Source: Paenibacillus sp. Soil522 (lineage in GTDB: Bacteria > Bacillota > Bacilli > Paenibacillales > Paenibacillaceae). From it: a DNA stretch of 38,673 bases. The translations under genes and the position numbers were made by a program. Each line of letters starts with the position of its first letter. Position 1 is the first letter of the stretch. Positions 16,205 through 24,936 of the stretch are shown here, piece after piece. A model generated the notes under the pieces. That model ran no database searches. It saw only the letters and a list, made by a program, of their open reading frames with translations, and was not told where the DNA came from. Where the stretch lies: positions 283,670 to 322,342 of the forward strand of contig NZ_LMRV01000044.1 of assembly GCF_001428245.1 (NCBI RefSeq), written 5' to 3'.

Positions 16205-17320
16205 ATGTCTAATGCCAGAAGTGAAGCTTCGGTTGAAGCGCTTTTTAAGCCCTTTGCATCCAAAAATGTAGAGCTCGCAAATCGAATTGTAATGGCGCCG
16301 ATGACTAGAGGATATTCCCCTGACGGAGTGCCGGGAGAGGACGTTGCCGCTTACTACCGCCGCCGGGCGGAAAATGGAGTTGGCCTTATTATTACCGAAG
16401 GAACGCTGATCAACCATCCCGCAGCAGCGGCTAATCCGAATTGCCCGAACTTCCATGGCGAGGCTGCGCTCCAGCAGTGGTCAAAAGTCGTTGATGCTGT
16501 ACACGAGGCCGGTGGAAAGATCATTCCTCAGCTATGGCATATCGGACTAACTCGCAAAATCGGTGATCTGCCTAATCCGGACGCTTTGCCGATCGGTCCC
16601 TCCGGTCTGAATCTTTCCGGCGAGAAAATAACAGAGCCGTTAACGGAAAATCAGATCGGGGAAGTGATTGCGGCTTATGCGCAGGCTGCGGCAGACGCGG
16701 CTAAAGCCGGCTTTGACGGGATCGAGCTTCATGGTGCGCATGGTTATTTAATTGATCAGTTTTTTTGGGGAAAAACGAATCAGCGCACCGATCGCTATGG
16801 CGGAAATCTTGTTGCCCGGACCCGTTTTGCTGTCGAGGTTGTTCAGGCATGCCGCCGTGCTGTTGGAGCAGATTTTCCGATCGTTCTCAGGTTCTCCCAA
16901 TGGAAAGCAGGTCAATACACTGCTAAATTAGCTGAGTCGCCTCAGCAGCTTTTGCAATTTTTGACGCCGCTCTCAGATTCGGGAGTCGATGTTTTTCACT
17001 GCTCGACACGCCGTTATTGGGAGCCGGAGTTCGATGATTCCGCTTTGAATCTGGCAGGCTGGACGAAAAAACTGACGGGAAAACCGACGATAACAGTAGG
17101 GTCGGTCGGCCTCGATAATGAATTTAGAAGCAGCCTGGGCGATGCCGCGAAGCCGGCTTCCCTTGCGGGATTGATTGATAGGCTGGAAAATGAGGAGTTT
17201 GATCTGGTGGCCGTTGGCCGGGCATTGCTGGCTGATCCCGAATGGGCAGCCAAAATACGCGATAATCGTACAGATGAGCTTTTGGACTATGATACGAATG
17301 CTTTGAAATCTTTATATTAA
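16205..17320 (+). CDS. NADH:flavin oxidoreductase, old yellow enzyme family
   Basis: 371 residues from ATG 16205 behind GGGAGGA. The FMN-binding TIM barrel opens with LFKPFASKNVELANRIVMAPMTRGYS. The substrate-binding His pair is in HGAHGYLIDQFF (His176 and His179), followed by NQRTDRYGG. The C-terminal phosphate-binding strands read ITVGSVG and FDLVAVGRALLADPEW. The Thr after MAPM, where YqjM-like enzymes have Cys, places it with the classical rather than the thermophilic-like branch. It should reduce activated alkenes, quinones or nitro compounds using NAD(P)H. It stands alone with its own ribosome site. Confidence 0.9.
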   Translation: MSNARSEASVEALFKPFASKNVELANRIVMAPMTRGYSPDGVPGEDVAAYYRRRAENGVGLIITEGTLINHPAAAANPNCPNFHGEAALQQWSKVVDAVHEAGGKIIPQLWHIGLTRKIGDLPNPDALPIGPSGLNLSGEKITEPLTENQIGEVIAAYAQAAADAAKAGFDGIELHGAHGYLIDQFFWGKTNQRTDRYGGNLVARTRFAVEVVQACRRAVGADFPIVLRFSQWKAGQYTAKLAESPQQLLQFLTPLSDSGVDVFHCSTRRYWEPEFDDSALNLAGWTKKLTGKPTITVGSVGLDNEFRSSLGDAAKPASLAGLIDRLENEEFDLVAVGRALLADPEWAAKIRDNRTDELLDYDTNALKSLY

Positions 17321-17347
17321 TAGGCTGATTGCCGGCAGTTCACAGTC

Positions 17348-17520
17348 TTATAAAATGTTTGACAGCTTCCGGTACTCGCTCGGCGAGATGCCCTCGTGCC
17401 TGCGGAAGATACGGCTGAAGTAATGAATGTCCGGATAACCGACCCGGCCTCCGACTTCTTCTAGGTCTAAGCATCGTTCAATGGTGCGCGGCGAGTTAAT
17501 TCGATTTTTTGAACCTATTT
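17348..17520 (-). pseudogene. AraC-family regulator, C-terminal fragment
   Basis: The last 35 residues on the minus strand (EEVGGRVGYPDIHYFSRIFRRHEGISPSEYRK) are the second helix-turn-helix of an AraC/XylS regulator, ending at TAA 17348-17350. Upstream the match fades at once: the linking helix and the first helix-turn-helix are scrambled (NSPRTIERCLDLEE), and the frame then runs into the hairpin at 17575-17627. No N-terminal domain is present. This is a truncated relic, not a functional gene. Confidence 0.7.
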
Positions 17521-17574
17521 GCAGATCGTGAATCCGATAACGGCGATTTACCACGTCCACCAATCCCAAAAAAC

Positions 17575-17627
17575 AAAAAATGGCTGTCTCATAAGGTCTA
17601 GTAACCTGAGAGACAACCATTTTTTTT
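17575..17627. terminator. Long inverted repeat, bidirectional terminator or mobile-element-like hairpin
   Basis: Arms TGGCTGTCTC...AGGT and ACCT...GAGACAACCA form a 16-18 bp interrupted stem. A-run and T-run flanks on both sides let it terminate either strand. The outer sequence resembles the GGCTGTCTC ends seen on several insertion-sequence families, so a miniature-element origin is possible. It lies between the AraC fragment and the COG4189-like regulator and could terminate the latter. Confidence 0.65.
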
Positions 17628-17758
17628 CGTGAAAACGACAAAGAGAAAGGGAAGTCAGGCGGCTTTCGCTTGCCCATAATGGGGAAGCCATGAACCGCTG
17701 TATACCAAATGGTATGGTAGTGCGAGCGGTAGGCGTTGTGTCCCCTAAGCTGGTGCAG

Positions 17759-18691
17759 TTAAGCCAGCGTCCGATCCTCTTGCGCCAACTTTGTATAATA
17801 AAGCTTAAAGATGAGATCCTGATTATAGTTGCCGAAGCCTGATCCAAACAGCGTGAAGCCGCCGATATGCTCCGCATCCTCAAGAATCGCGATACGGAAT
17901 GTCCAGTGGCTGTTGCTGATATCGATCTCGTTAAGACTAACGTCGGAGAGCTTAATACCGTCCATGTAGGTGCCGTCCTTTTTGATGATAAGCCGCTTCA
18001 ATAATCCGAATTGGTTGACATCGTCAAACCACCATGAGGGATTCAGCTTGCCCTTTCCGCCGTAATCGGCAGGGCTCGTCCACATGCCCACATTCACTCC
18101 ATTAAAGAAGAAAGTAAGATCCGAAGGCCAGTTCATATTGGTGAGAGGGGCTTCCGAAGAGATTTCCATCGAAATTTCGAGCTCCTCCGGATTTTCGCTG
18201 CTTAACAGGAAATTAGGAATTTTGTACTCGATATAACCCTGAGAGAACCATAGTATTTTGGCGTTGACGCGATCCGGATCGAGAAAGTAGCGTGGATCGT
18301 CGAAAATACCGATTACCTTCTCGGTCGTGCAAATGCCGCAGGTGGGCACGATGCTTAGATCGGTATAGTGGCCGATGGATACTTCGGTTCTTCTTGATTC
18401 GCGATGAACGACATCCTTGCGCGGAAAAGCGATTTCAAGTCCATCCATGCTAAGGGAGCACATCTTCTGTGCGGCTCCGCCTTTGCCCGGGGTCATTTCG
18501 GAACGGATGATTCCCGCCTTTTCCAGCTTCTTGACATGCATGGTCATAATAGCGCTGCTTAAGCTCAAAGCTTCGGCAAGCTCACGGATATTCATCGATT
18601 TTTTGGACAGCAAATGAATGATTTGGATGCGTACGTTACTTGATATAGCCTCAAATATGGGCAGGTTTTGCTCTGATAGCTCGATTTTCAA
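17759..18691 (-). CDS. ArsR-like HTH regulator with large sensor domain (COG4189-like)
   Basis: 310 residues from TTG 18691, with GGAGG 7 bases upstream. A winged helix-turn-helix lies at about 10-65 (ISSNVRIQIIHLLSKKSMNIRELAEALSLSSAIMTMHVKKLEKAGII). A long C-terminal beta-rich region follows (about 100-300) with Cys residues in VPTCGICTTEKVIG, a common pattern in this family of Paenibacillus/Bacillus regulators near sugar genes. The ligand is unknown. It is transcribed divergently from the SDR/kinase operon across 288 AT-rich bases and may control it. Confidence 0.8.
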   Translation of the reverse strand: MKIELSEQNLPIFEAISSNVRIQIIHLLSKKSMNIRELAEALSLSSAIMTMHVKKLEKAGIIRSEMTPGKGGAAQKMCSLSMDGLEIAFPRKDVVHRESRRTEVSIGHYTDLSIVPTCGICTTEKVIGIFDDPRYFLDPDRVNAKILWFSQGYIEYKIPNFLLSSENPEELEISMEISSEAPLTNMNWPSDLTFFFNGVNVGMWTSPADYGGKGKLNPSWWFDDVNQFGLLKRLIIKKDGTYMDGIKLSDVSLNEIDISNSHWTFRIAILEDAEHIGGFTLFGSGFGNYNQDLIFKLYYTKLAQEDRTLA

Positions 18692-18979
18692 TGGATAACC
18701 TCCGAATGAGAGTTATTGTTAATACATATATGAACGATTAGTCTGTGTATATAGTCTGTAATATACATGAAAACAGTCGAAATCACAAGGAATATTGCAG
18801 GAATAAGTCGATATCTACGTTGAAAAAGTTAACCATATTATAAATTAATTCGTTATGTTATTTACTTGTGCGAGAAACGCTGCAATTTTTGAATGCGCTT
18901 TTAAAACAGTTGACTTTTTGGTAGCATAATTAATAATAAAAGATATAACAAATTTGATCCGATAAGAAGGGTAACTCAA
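18692..18979. promoter_or_regulatory. Divergent promoter region with direct repeats
   Basis: The region is strongly AT-rich. Two exact TAGTCTGT direct repeats lie at 18739-18746 and 18752-18759 (13-base spacing, the two sites on the same face of the helix only approximately). TTGACT at 18910-18915 with AT-rich -10 candidates near 18931-18939 probably drives the SDR operon on the plus strand. The repeats are candidate sites for the regulator encoded at 17759-18691. Confidence 0.5.
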
Positions 18980-19744
18980 ATGATGCAAATTGATCTTTCG
19001 AATAAAACGGCGCTAATTACAGGAGCTACGGGCGATTTAGGGCGCGTAATGGCTCGCACGCTTGCACGCTGCGGCGCTAACATCGTGCTTCACTACAATA
19101 ATAACGAAGCTAAGGCGAGAGAGCTGCAGCAGGAAATAACGGCTCTCGGGAGACGCGCAATGACCGTGCAGGCGGATGTGACGAACGAGCAGCACATTTA
19201 TCAAATGAAAGCGAAGGTGACGGAGGAGCTGGGCCATGTCGATATCGTAGTTGCCAACGCGGTTATTCAGTATCAATGGACAAGCATACTCGAGCAGCCT
19301 ATAGCCGATTATGTAAGCCAATTTGAGTCCTGTGTGCTGCAAAGCGTCTATTTGGCCAAAGCCTTCGTTCCGCCGATGATTGAACGGGGAGGCGGAAGAG
19401 TCATTGGCATTAATACGGAGTGCTCGATGCAAAATTTCGCGGGCCAATCGGCATATACGGCCGGCAAGCGCGGCATGGACGGAGTCTACCGCGTATTAGC
19501 CAAGGAGGCTGGGGAGCATCAGATTACCGTTAATCAGGTTGCGCCGGGGTGGACGATTAGCGACCGCGACCGTACGGACAACACGGAGGAAAACAACGGA
19601 TATGCGCAAACTGTTCCGCTGAAGCGCAGAGGTACCGATCAAGAGATCGCCAATACGGTCGCTTTTCTGGCATCGGACTTGGCTAGCTTCATTACTGGCG
19701 CCTACATTCCTGTAAACGGCGGAAACGTTATGCCTGCCATTTAG
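18980..19744 (+). CDS. Short-chain dehydrogenase/reductase
   Basis: 254 residues. The Rossmann motif TGATGDLG lies at 14-21, ADVT at 65-68, NA at 93-94, catalytic Ser149, Tyr159 and Lys163 (YTAGK), and PGWTIS follows. It is FabG-like in layout. The motif after the strand reads NAVIQYQ rather than the usual NAG, a mild deviation. It is the first gene of an operon with a sensor kinase, a sugar-binding protein and a LacI regulator, so it may act on a sugar or polyol rather than in fatty-acid synthesis. The substrate is not predictable. Confidence 0.88.
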   Translation: MMQIDLSNKTALITGATGDLGRVMARTLARCGANIVLHYNNNEAKARELQQEITALGRRAMTVQADVTNEQHIYQMKAKVTEELGHVDIVVANAVIQYQWTSILEQPIADYVSQFESCVLQSVYLAKAFVPPMIERGGGRVIGINTECSMQNFAGQSAYTAGKRGMDGVYRVLAKEAGEHQITVNQVAPGWTISDRDRTDNTEENNGYAQTVPLKRRGTDQEIANTVAFLASDLASFITGAYIPVNGGNVMPAI

Positions 19745-19764
19745 AGATAGGGGAGTCTGCGGTA

Positions 19765-21618
19765 ATGAGTCTAAAAAAACGATTGTGGCACATATGGGCG
19801 GGGTTTGGCGGCATGAGAATGGAGCGGAAGCTGTTTATCGTTTTTTTGCTTCTTATCACTCTTCCATTATCGTTTATCGGCTACATCTCATACAGCAATT
19901 ACTCCCGCTCGATTGAGGAGAAGACAATCGTGTATTCGACCAAAATGCTTGAAAACATGATGGCAAGGGTAGACGATTACATCGAGGATATGGTTCGCAT
20001 TACCTCCATTCCGGCATATCAGAACGATATAAAACAAAATTTGATTCTTTCGAACGCCTATTACGAGCAGCGGCAGATGGCGGCAGGCGGCAGCAGCAGT
20101 CAGGTGCCTGACGATTTTAACCTGCTGCTCTCGATTCAGCGCGGAATAGAAGGAAACATTTCGTTCATTAATGCGATCAAGCGCGGCGCTAACACGGTGT
20201 ATATATTCGATCAGTACGGGAATGGCTACTACTCGACGGCGGGAGGCGGAATCCGGCTGAACGTGAAGGAAAGTTATGAACAATGGCGCGAGCGCGTACA
20301 AACCTCAGGCGGCGAAGCGATGCTGTTCAGCACGCAGAAATATACGAGCAATTTGCAGAGCGTCAAATATGCGTTTACGGTCGTCCGCAAGGTGATCGAT
20401 AAATCGCTCAAGCCCATCGGTATGATTGCGGTGGATGCGAATATTAGCGTGATCGAGGATCAAATGAGCGAGCTCAACAAGGTAACGAGCGGAGAGTCCG
20501 TCATTATCGACGAGCTTGGCAATGTCATTTATGACAGCGACAAGCAGCGGATGGCGACAAATATTATGAACGACCCTGCCGTCGCTCGGGCAACGGGGGG
20601 CAAGGGAAGCTTTTATTTTGAGCGTGACGGCTTGAAGCGGTTATATATTTATACGACCTCGCCAAATACGAAATGGAAGGTTATGACCTCGATTCCCGAA
20701 AGCGAGCTGACGAAGGATGCCGTCGTCATTCGCAACGTGACCTTAATCGCTACGTCGATTACGATTATCGTGGCGCTCTTTATATCGGTTGTATTTTCGT
20801 ATGCTTTAACGAATCCGCTGCGCAAAATGATGCGTTTGATGAAAAACGTGCAGGAGGGCGATTTTAACGTTCAGTTCCAGGTTAAGTACCGGGACGAGGT
20901 TGGCCAGCTTGGCAACCAGTTTAACCGGATGATCGTCAGGATCGACCACCTCATTCAAGATATTTACGTAATGGAGACGAAGAAGAAGGAAGCGGAGCTG
21001 CACGCGCTGCAAAGCCAGATTAATCCGCATTTTATGTATAACACGCTGGAGTCGATTCGCATGGCTGCCGAGCTGAACGATGATCACATCGCGGCGGATA
21101 TGATTGCGATACTCGGGAAACTGCTGCGTTACAGCATAAGTGATTTGCATGAGGAAGTGACGCTGGAGAATGAGATTTTGCATACGCGCAATTATGTGGA
21201 AATGCTTAATTACCGTTACCCGAACCGGTTCCAATTGGAGACGGAAATTTCGGATGGCCTGCGGACATATCCAATCATTAAGCTCGTGCTGCAGCCCATT
21301 GTCGAAAATGCGATTTATCATGGCATGGATGACAATAAACCGTCGATGCGGATAGAAATGAGGAGCGAGCGGACGTCCCAGGGTCTTTGGCTTCGCATAA
21401 TAGACGACGGGCTGGGAATGGACGAGGAGACGTTAGACCGCTTAAACCGTTCGCTGGCAGGCGTGGAGGAAGCAGCCGTGAAGCGGAAAACAGGCGGAAT
21501 CGGCTTGAAAAATGTAAATGAGCGGATCAAGCTCCACTATGGCAACGCGTACGGTTTGAAGGTTACCAGTGAGAAGGGCCGGGGCACCGAGGTTATTTTA
21601 CAGCTTCCATTAGAATGA
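19765..21618 (+). CDS. YesM/LytS-type sensor histidine kinase
   Basis: 617 residues. TM1 lies at about 22-43 and TM2 at about 322-350, enclosing a large extracellular sensor (dCache-like). A HAMP domain follows (NPLRKMMRLMKNVQEGDFNVQF). The phospho-accepting His422 is in NPHFMYNTLESIR (His_kinase family). The HATPase has IVENAIYHG, DDGLGMDE and GGIGLKNVNERI. It starts 20 bases after the SDR stop and is followed by a solute-binding lipoprotein, not by a response regulator, which is unusual for this class. The candidate partner is the AraC-type regulator at 32536. Confidence 0.92.
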   Translation: MSLKKRLWHIWAGFGGMRMERKLFIVFLLLITLPLSFIGYISYSNYSRSIEEKTIVYSTKMLENMMARVDDYIEDMVRITSIPAYQNDIKQNLILSNAYYEQRQMAAGGSSSQVPDDFNLLLSIQRGIEGNISFINAIKRGANTVYIFDQYGNGYYSTAGGGIRLNVKESYEQWRERVQTSGGEAMLFSTQKYTSNLQSVKYAFTVVRKVIDKSLKPIGMIAVDANISVIEDQMSELNKVTSGESVIIDELGNVIYDSDKQRMATNIMNDPAVARATGGKGSFYFERDGLKRLYIYTTSPNTKWKVMTSIPESELTKDAVVIRNVTLIATSITIIVALFISVVFSYALTNPLRKMMRLMKNVQEGDFNVQFQVKYRDEVGQLGNQFNRMIVRIDHLIQDIYVMETKKKEAELHALQSQINPHFMYNTLESIRMAAELNDDHIAADMIAILGKLLRYSISDLHEEVTLENEILHTRNYVEMLNYRYPNRFQLETEISDGLRTYPIIKLVLQPIVENAIYHGMDDNKPSMRIEMRSERTSQGLWLRIIDDGLGMDEETLDRLNRSLAGVEEAAVKRKTGGIGLKNVNERIKLHYGNAYGLKVTSEKGRGTEVILQLPLE

Positions 21619-21632
21619 GGGAGAGACGCAGA

Positions 21633-22922
21633 ATGAACAAATACATGTTTATGCTAGTGCTTGTTGTTCTGTTGTGCGGCATATCCATCGCGGGCTGTCA
21701 GAAGAATTCAGCCGGCAGCGCAGCGGAAACCGAGCCTGCGGGCAAAGAGGAGCAGATTAGGAGGGAAGTAACTCTTCGTGTACTTACTAACCGTGTCGAT
21801 CTTGCCGAGAACGGCGTATTTCAAAAATATGCCGATCAATTCGCTCAGCTTAATCCCGGTGTTACCGTAAAGTTTGAAGGCATACCGAACTACGCCAGCG
21901 ATATTATGGTTCGGCTGTCCACCCGCAATTTGGGCGACGTACTGCTGCTGCCAAACAATATTAAAAATGAAAACCTGCCCGATTATTTCGAACCGCTTAG
22001 CGACAGCTTGTTCGAGCATATTCATTTTGCCGATTTTAAAGCTTACTCGGGAAAACGATTCGGCATTGCTACCGGCGCCTCAACGACGGGAATTGTCTAT
22101 AACAAGCAAGCTTTCAAAAAGGCGGGGATTAAAGAAATCCCAACGACGCTGGAGCAGTTTTACGCCGCTTGCGAGCAGCTGAAGCAAGCCGGCATCGTGC
22201 CGGTTTACTTGAACTATGGCGCTCAGTGGCCTCTAATGACCTGGGGAGAGGATTTAGTCAGCTATATGACCGGAGATGCCGGTTATTTGAATAATATGGT
22301 GAACATGGATGAGCCATGGACGATTGACAACGCATGGGGTCAATCGATTACAATCGTCAAAACGTTAATCGCCCGGGGATATGTGGAGAAGCAGCTGCTT
22401 TCGAATCAATGGGAATCGTCCAAGACGGAGCTGGCAGCAGGCAGAGCCGGCATGTATTTAATGGGGAATTGGGTCATTAATCAGGTGATTGCAGCAGGAG
22501 CGAAATCGGAGGATATCGGATTTTTTCCGTTTCCTTACGACAACAGCCCAAAGCGCTATGCTCCGCTCAGTCCGGATTGGTTCGTCGGCGTTAGCAAATT
22601 TAGCGACAATAAACAGCTGGCAGAAGCTTGGATTAAATTTTTTGTAACCGAGTCCGGTTATGTGGATGATTCGGGATTTTTACCCGTTATCGAGAATAAG
22701 CAGCCGTCCTTGCCGCAGTTCCAGCAGTTTCTATCGTTTAACAGCGAGTTTCTGGAGCGCCTCGTTCCAAGCGACCAATTGCTAGAGATCGCGAATACAG
22801 CGCAAATTGCGCTTTGGTCAGGTGATTATATCCAAGAGTGGATTGCCGCGCCTGATTTGCAGGCTGTATTCAATCAATACAATGAGCGCTGGAGAAAAGC
22901 GCGAACTATTACCGAAAGCTAA
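21633..22922 (+). CDS. Sugar-binding lipoprotein linked to the sensor kinase
   Basis: 429 residues. ATG 21633 is preferred: GGGAGAG lies 6-8 bases upstream and it begins the signal peptide directly (MNKYMFMLVLVVLLCGISIAGC, lipid-anchored Cys at about 22); an ATG at 21615 overlaps the kinase stop. The CUT1 binding-protein fold is clear (GIVYNKQAFKKAGI, MYLMGNWVINQV, IGFFPFPYDNS). It is a strong paralogue of the protein encoded at 29324, sharing long blocks, but no permease gene accompanies it. It may therefore be a periplasm-side sensor accessory for the kinase rather than a transport component. Confidence 0.9.
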   Translation: MNKYMFMLVLVVLLCGISIAGCQKNSAGSAAETEPAGKEEQIRREVTLRVLTNRVDLAENGVFQKYADQFAQLNPGVTVKFEGIPNYASDIMVRLSTRNLGDVLLLPNNIKNENLPDYFEPLSDSLFEHIHFADFKAYSGKRFGIATGASTTGIVYNKQAFKKAGIKEIPTTLEQFYAACEQLKQAGIVPVYLNYGAQWPLMTWGEDLVSYMTGDAGYLNNMVNMDEPWTIDNAWGQSITIVKTLIARGYVEKQLLSNQWESSKTELAAGRAGMYLMGNWVINQVIAAGAKSEDIGFFPFPYDNSPKRYAPLSPDWFVGVSKFSDNKQLAEAWIKFFVTESGYVDDSGFLPVIENKQPSLPQFQQFLSFNSEFLERLVPSDQLLEIANTAQIALWSGDYIQEWIAAPDLQAVFNQYNERWRKARTITES

Positions 22923-22936
22923 GGTGGAGTACCCTG

Positions 22937-24010
22937 ATGTCTAAGAAAGTTACTATGCAGCAAATTGCCGATTATTTAGGCGTTTCAAAGTTTGTCGTCT
23001 CGAAGGCGCTCTCCGGTAAGGGCGGCGTCAGCGAGGCGACACAGGAGCGAGTTATTCAAGCGGCGTCACAGCTGGGTTATTTTTCGCAGAAGAACGCTTA
23101 TGTCAAGCCGATGAAGCTGGAGAAGCTTCCGAAGGTGCCGGCCGCAGGCAAGCAATCCGTACTCGTGCTTATGCCGAATATCCGTTTTCAAACCAAGGAG
23201 TCGCTTTATTGGGGGCGGATTTTGGACGGCATAGCCTTGAGGCTAGAAGCGGATGGCCTCGGCATGGTCATTGTGTCGGAGCAGAGCGTGGAGCATTTCC
23301 TGCATTTCTTGAATCCGAACGGCATATTGGGGCTCATTGGCGTTGGTGAAATATCGACTCCGCTGCTGCTGGAGGTGCATCGAATCGGCATGCCGATGGT
23401 GCTGGTCGATCATGAGGATATGCTTATTCCAAGCGATACGGTGTTTACGAGCAATTATGAATCGATGTACCGTCTGACCAAGCATTTGATCGGCAAGGGA
23501 CATACGCAGCTATTCTTTATCGGCGATATCAACTATTCGCGCAGCTTTAAGGATCGTTTCCTGGGCTTCCGCAGCTCGCTGGAGGAGCAGGTAGGAGGTG
23601 CGCCGGGCTTTGGTATCGGCGATGATTGCTATCTAAAGGTTGAAGGCTTCGAGCATGAGCAATTCAAAGAGTCAATTAAGGAGTGGGCGGCCAAACGGCT
23701 GAGGGCGAAAGCTTTGCCTACGGCGCTTCTGTGCGCAAATGATATGATTGCGATCGGTGCGGTTCATGCGCTGCAGGAGCTGGGCGTAGCGGTGCCGGAG
23801 GAGGTGTCGGTGACGGGCTTCGACAACATTGACGATTCCTACCGCATGACGCCCGCACTAACGACCGTGCATGTGCCGAAGGAAGCGCTCGGCAAGCGTG
23901 CGGTTGAGCGGCTGATCAGCCGGATCTCGGGCAAGCAGGAGCCGATGGAGAAGCTGCTGCTAGCGGGTGAGCTGCTGTATCGGGAGTCGACTGCGCAGGC
24001 GAGGGCTTGA
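22937..24010 (+). CDS. LacI-family transcriptional regulator
   Basis: 357 residues from ATG 22937 behind GGTGGAG. The N-terminal helix-turn-helix reads MQQIADYLGVSKFVVSKALSGKGGVSEATQERV, with hinge helix QAASQLGYF. The effector domain is of the periplasmic-binding type (GMPMVLVDHE, GHTQLFFIGD, ALLCANDMIAIGAVHALQELGVAVPEEVSVTGFDNID, LTTVHVPKEALG). It is the last gene of the SDR-kinase-binding protein operon, 14 bases after the binding protein. It probably controls this operon and/or the mannoside genes in response to a sugar. Confidence 0.93.
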   Translation: MSKKVTMQQIADYLGVSKFVVSKALSGKGGVSEATQERVIQAASQLGYFSQKNAYVKPMKLEKLPKVPAAGKQSVLVLMPNIRFQTKESLYWGRILDGIALRLEADGLGMVIVSEQSVEHFLHFLNPNGILGLIGVGEISTPLLLEVHRIGMPMVLVDHEDMLIPSDTVFTSNYESMYRLTKHLIGKGHTQLFFIGDINYSRSFKDRFLGFRSSLEEQVGGAPGFGIGDDCYLKVEGFEHEQFKESIKEWAAKRLRAKALPTALLCANDMIAIGAVHALQELGVAVPEEVSVTGFDNIDDSYRMTPALTTVHVPKEALGKRAVERLISRISGKQEPMEKLLLAGELLYRESTAQARA

Positions 24011-24418
24011 GTAACAGTGCAAGATGGAGAAGCTGCTCGTAGCGGGAAGTTTGCAGGACGATGGACGGTGGGCTTAAAGTAACCAGCTGCTTCAATAGAG
24101 GTAATTTGTCCTCTTATTCCTTTTGCTACCGAGAGCGGCTGGGCGATAGCGGTATATTTTGGCCTTATTTTCACGAAACTGGTTCCCATAGCATCAAAAT
24201 CGTACAATAACGCCGAAGTTTTCCTCTATTTCATTCGATAGAGCAAAATTGGGTGGAATAACGCCTGTTATTCCCCTTATGCTTCGTTGCACGCTTCGAA
24301 TGAACCGCGGCAGCTTCTAAAATGCAGCGGAAGCGAAGCGCCGTGATCAGAGCCCAAGCTGCTCTAGAAAGACATTGAATGCTTAAATTATAAAAAACCG
24401 TATAGGAGATGATGTACG
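24011..24418. other. Intergenic region with hairpins
   Basis: There is no convincing gene in these 408 bases. Seen are a 24-base near-copy (24023-24046, two mismatches) of the LacI 3' end at 23944-23967, a hairpin CTCTAT / ATAGAG at 24224-24243, and a perfect 8-bp hairpin GGAATAAC-gcct-GTTATTCC at 24255-24274. The CTCTATT/AATAGAG motif recurs in the tandem repeat near 25.3 kb. Confidence 0.5.
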
Positions 24419-24805
24419 ATGTCAAATCAAAAAGTTGCAACATTTTTTATGTTTAACGGCAAAGCGGAGGAAGCCATTAACTTCTATACCTCTCTATTTG
24501 ATCAATCGGAAATCACTCATATTTTTCATCAGGAAGACGGAACGGTCATGCATGCCGCTTTCACTTTAAAAGGCCAGTCGTTTATGGCGATCGATAACAG
24601 CAATAAACAGAATCACGCTTTTACACCGGCCATATCCTTATTTATCAATTGTGACAATATTGAAGAAATCAATCGGCTGTTTGAACAACTCTCGGAAGGC
24701 GGCGCAGTGCTTATGCCATTAGCTCCTTTACCAATGAGTGAAAAGTTTGGATGGGTGCAGGATAAGTATGGCGTTTCTTGGCAGTTGAACCTTGCAAAAG
24801 GCTGA
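24419..24805 (+). CDS. VOC-family (PhnB/glyoxalase-like) protein
   Basis: 128 residues from ATG 24419 behind AGGAG. The PhnB-type VOC fold is clear: VATFFMFNGKAEEAINFYTSLF, VMHAAFTLKGQSFMAID, FTPAISLFINCDN, then FGWVQDKYGVSWQLNL. Members were once annotated as 3-demethylubiquinone methyltransferases, but most have no known activity. It is monocistronic with a likely terminator downstream and has no obvious link to the sugar genes. Confidence 0.9.
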   Translation: MSNQKVATFFMFNGKAEEAINFYTSLFDQSEITHIFHQEDGTVMHAAFTLKGQSFMAIDNSNKQNHAFTPAISLFINCDNIEEINRLFEQLSEGGAVLMPLAPLPMSEKFGWVQDKYGVSWQLNLAKG

Positions 24806-24840
24806 TTGTCGGAACGCCGGCGTTCATTCATGTGAATTTG

Positions 24841-24876
24841 AACAGAAACAGGCTGCAGGCGGCAGTCTGTTTTTTT
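24841..24876 (+). terminator. Probable terminator after the VOC gene
   Basis: Interrupted arms around GCTGC-AGGC-GGCAG, with outer AACAGA / TCTGTT pairing, are followed by seven T residues. The stem has a bulge, so confidence is moderate. Confidence 0.6.
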
Positions 24877-24936
24877 ACACGGCTTGTATGATGATAACGG
24901 GCAGCGGCCATCTTATCGGCATTCGTTAACCGTACC

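Noticed and set aside
23944..24046. 24-base near-duplicate of the LacI gene end downstream of its stop
   Set aside because: It is too short, and GAGAAGCTGCT is a common codon string in this genome, so chance is a fair explanation; it is noted only under the intergenic entry.
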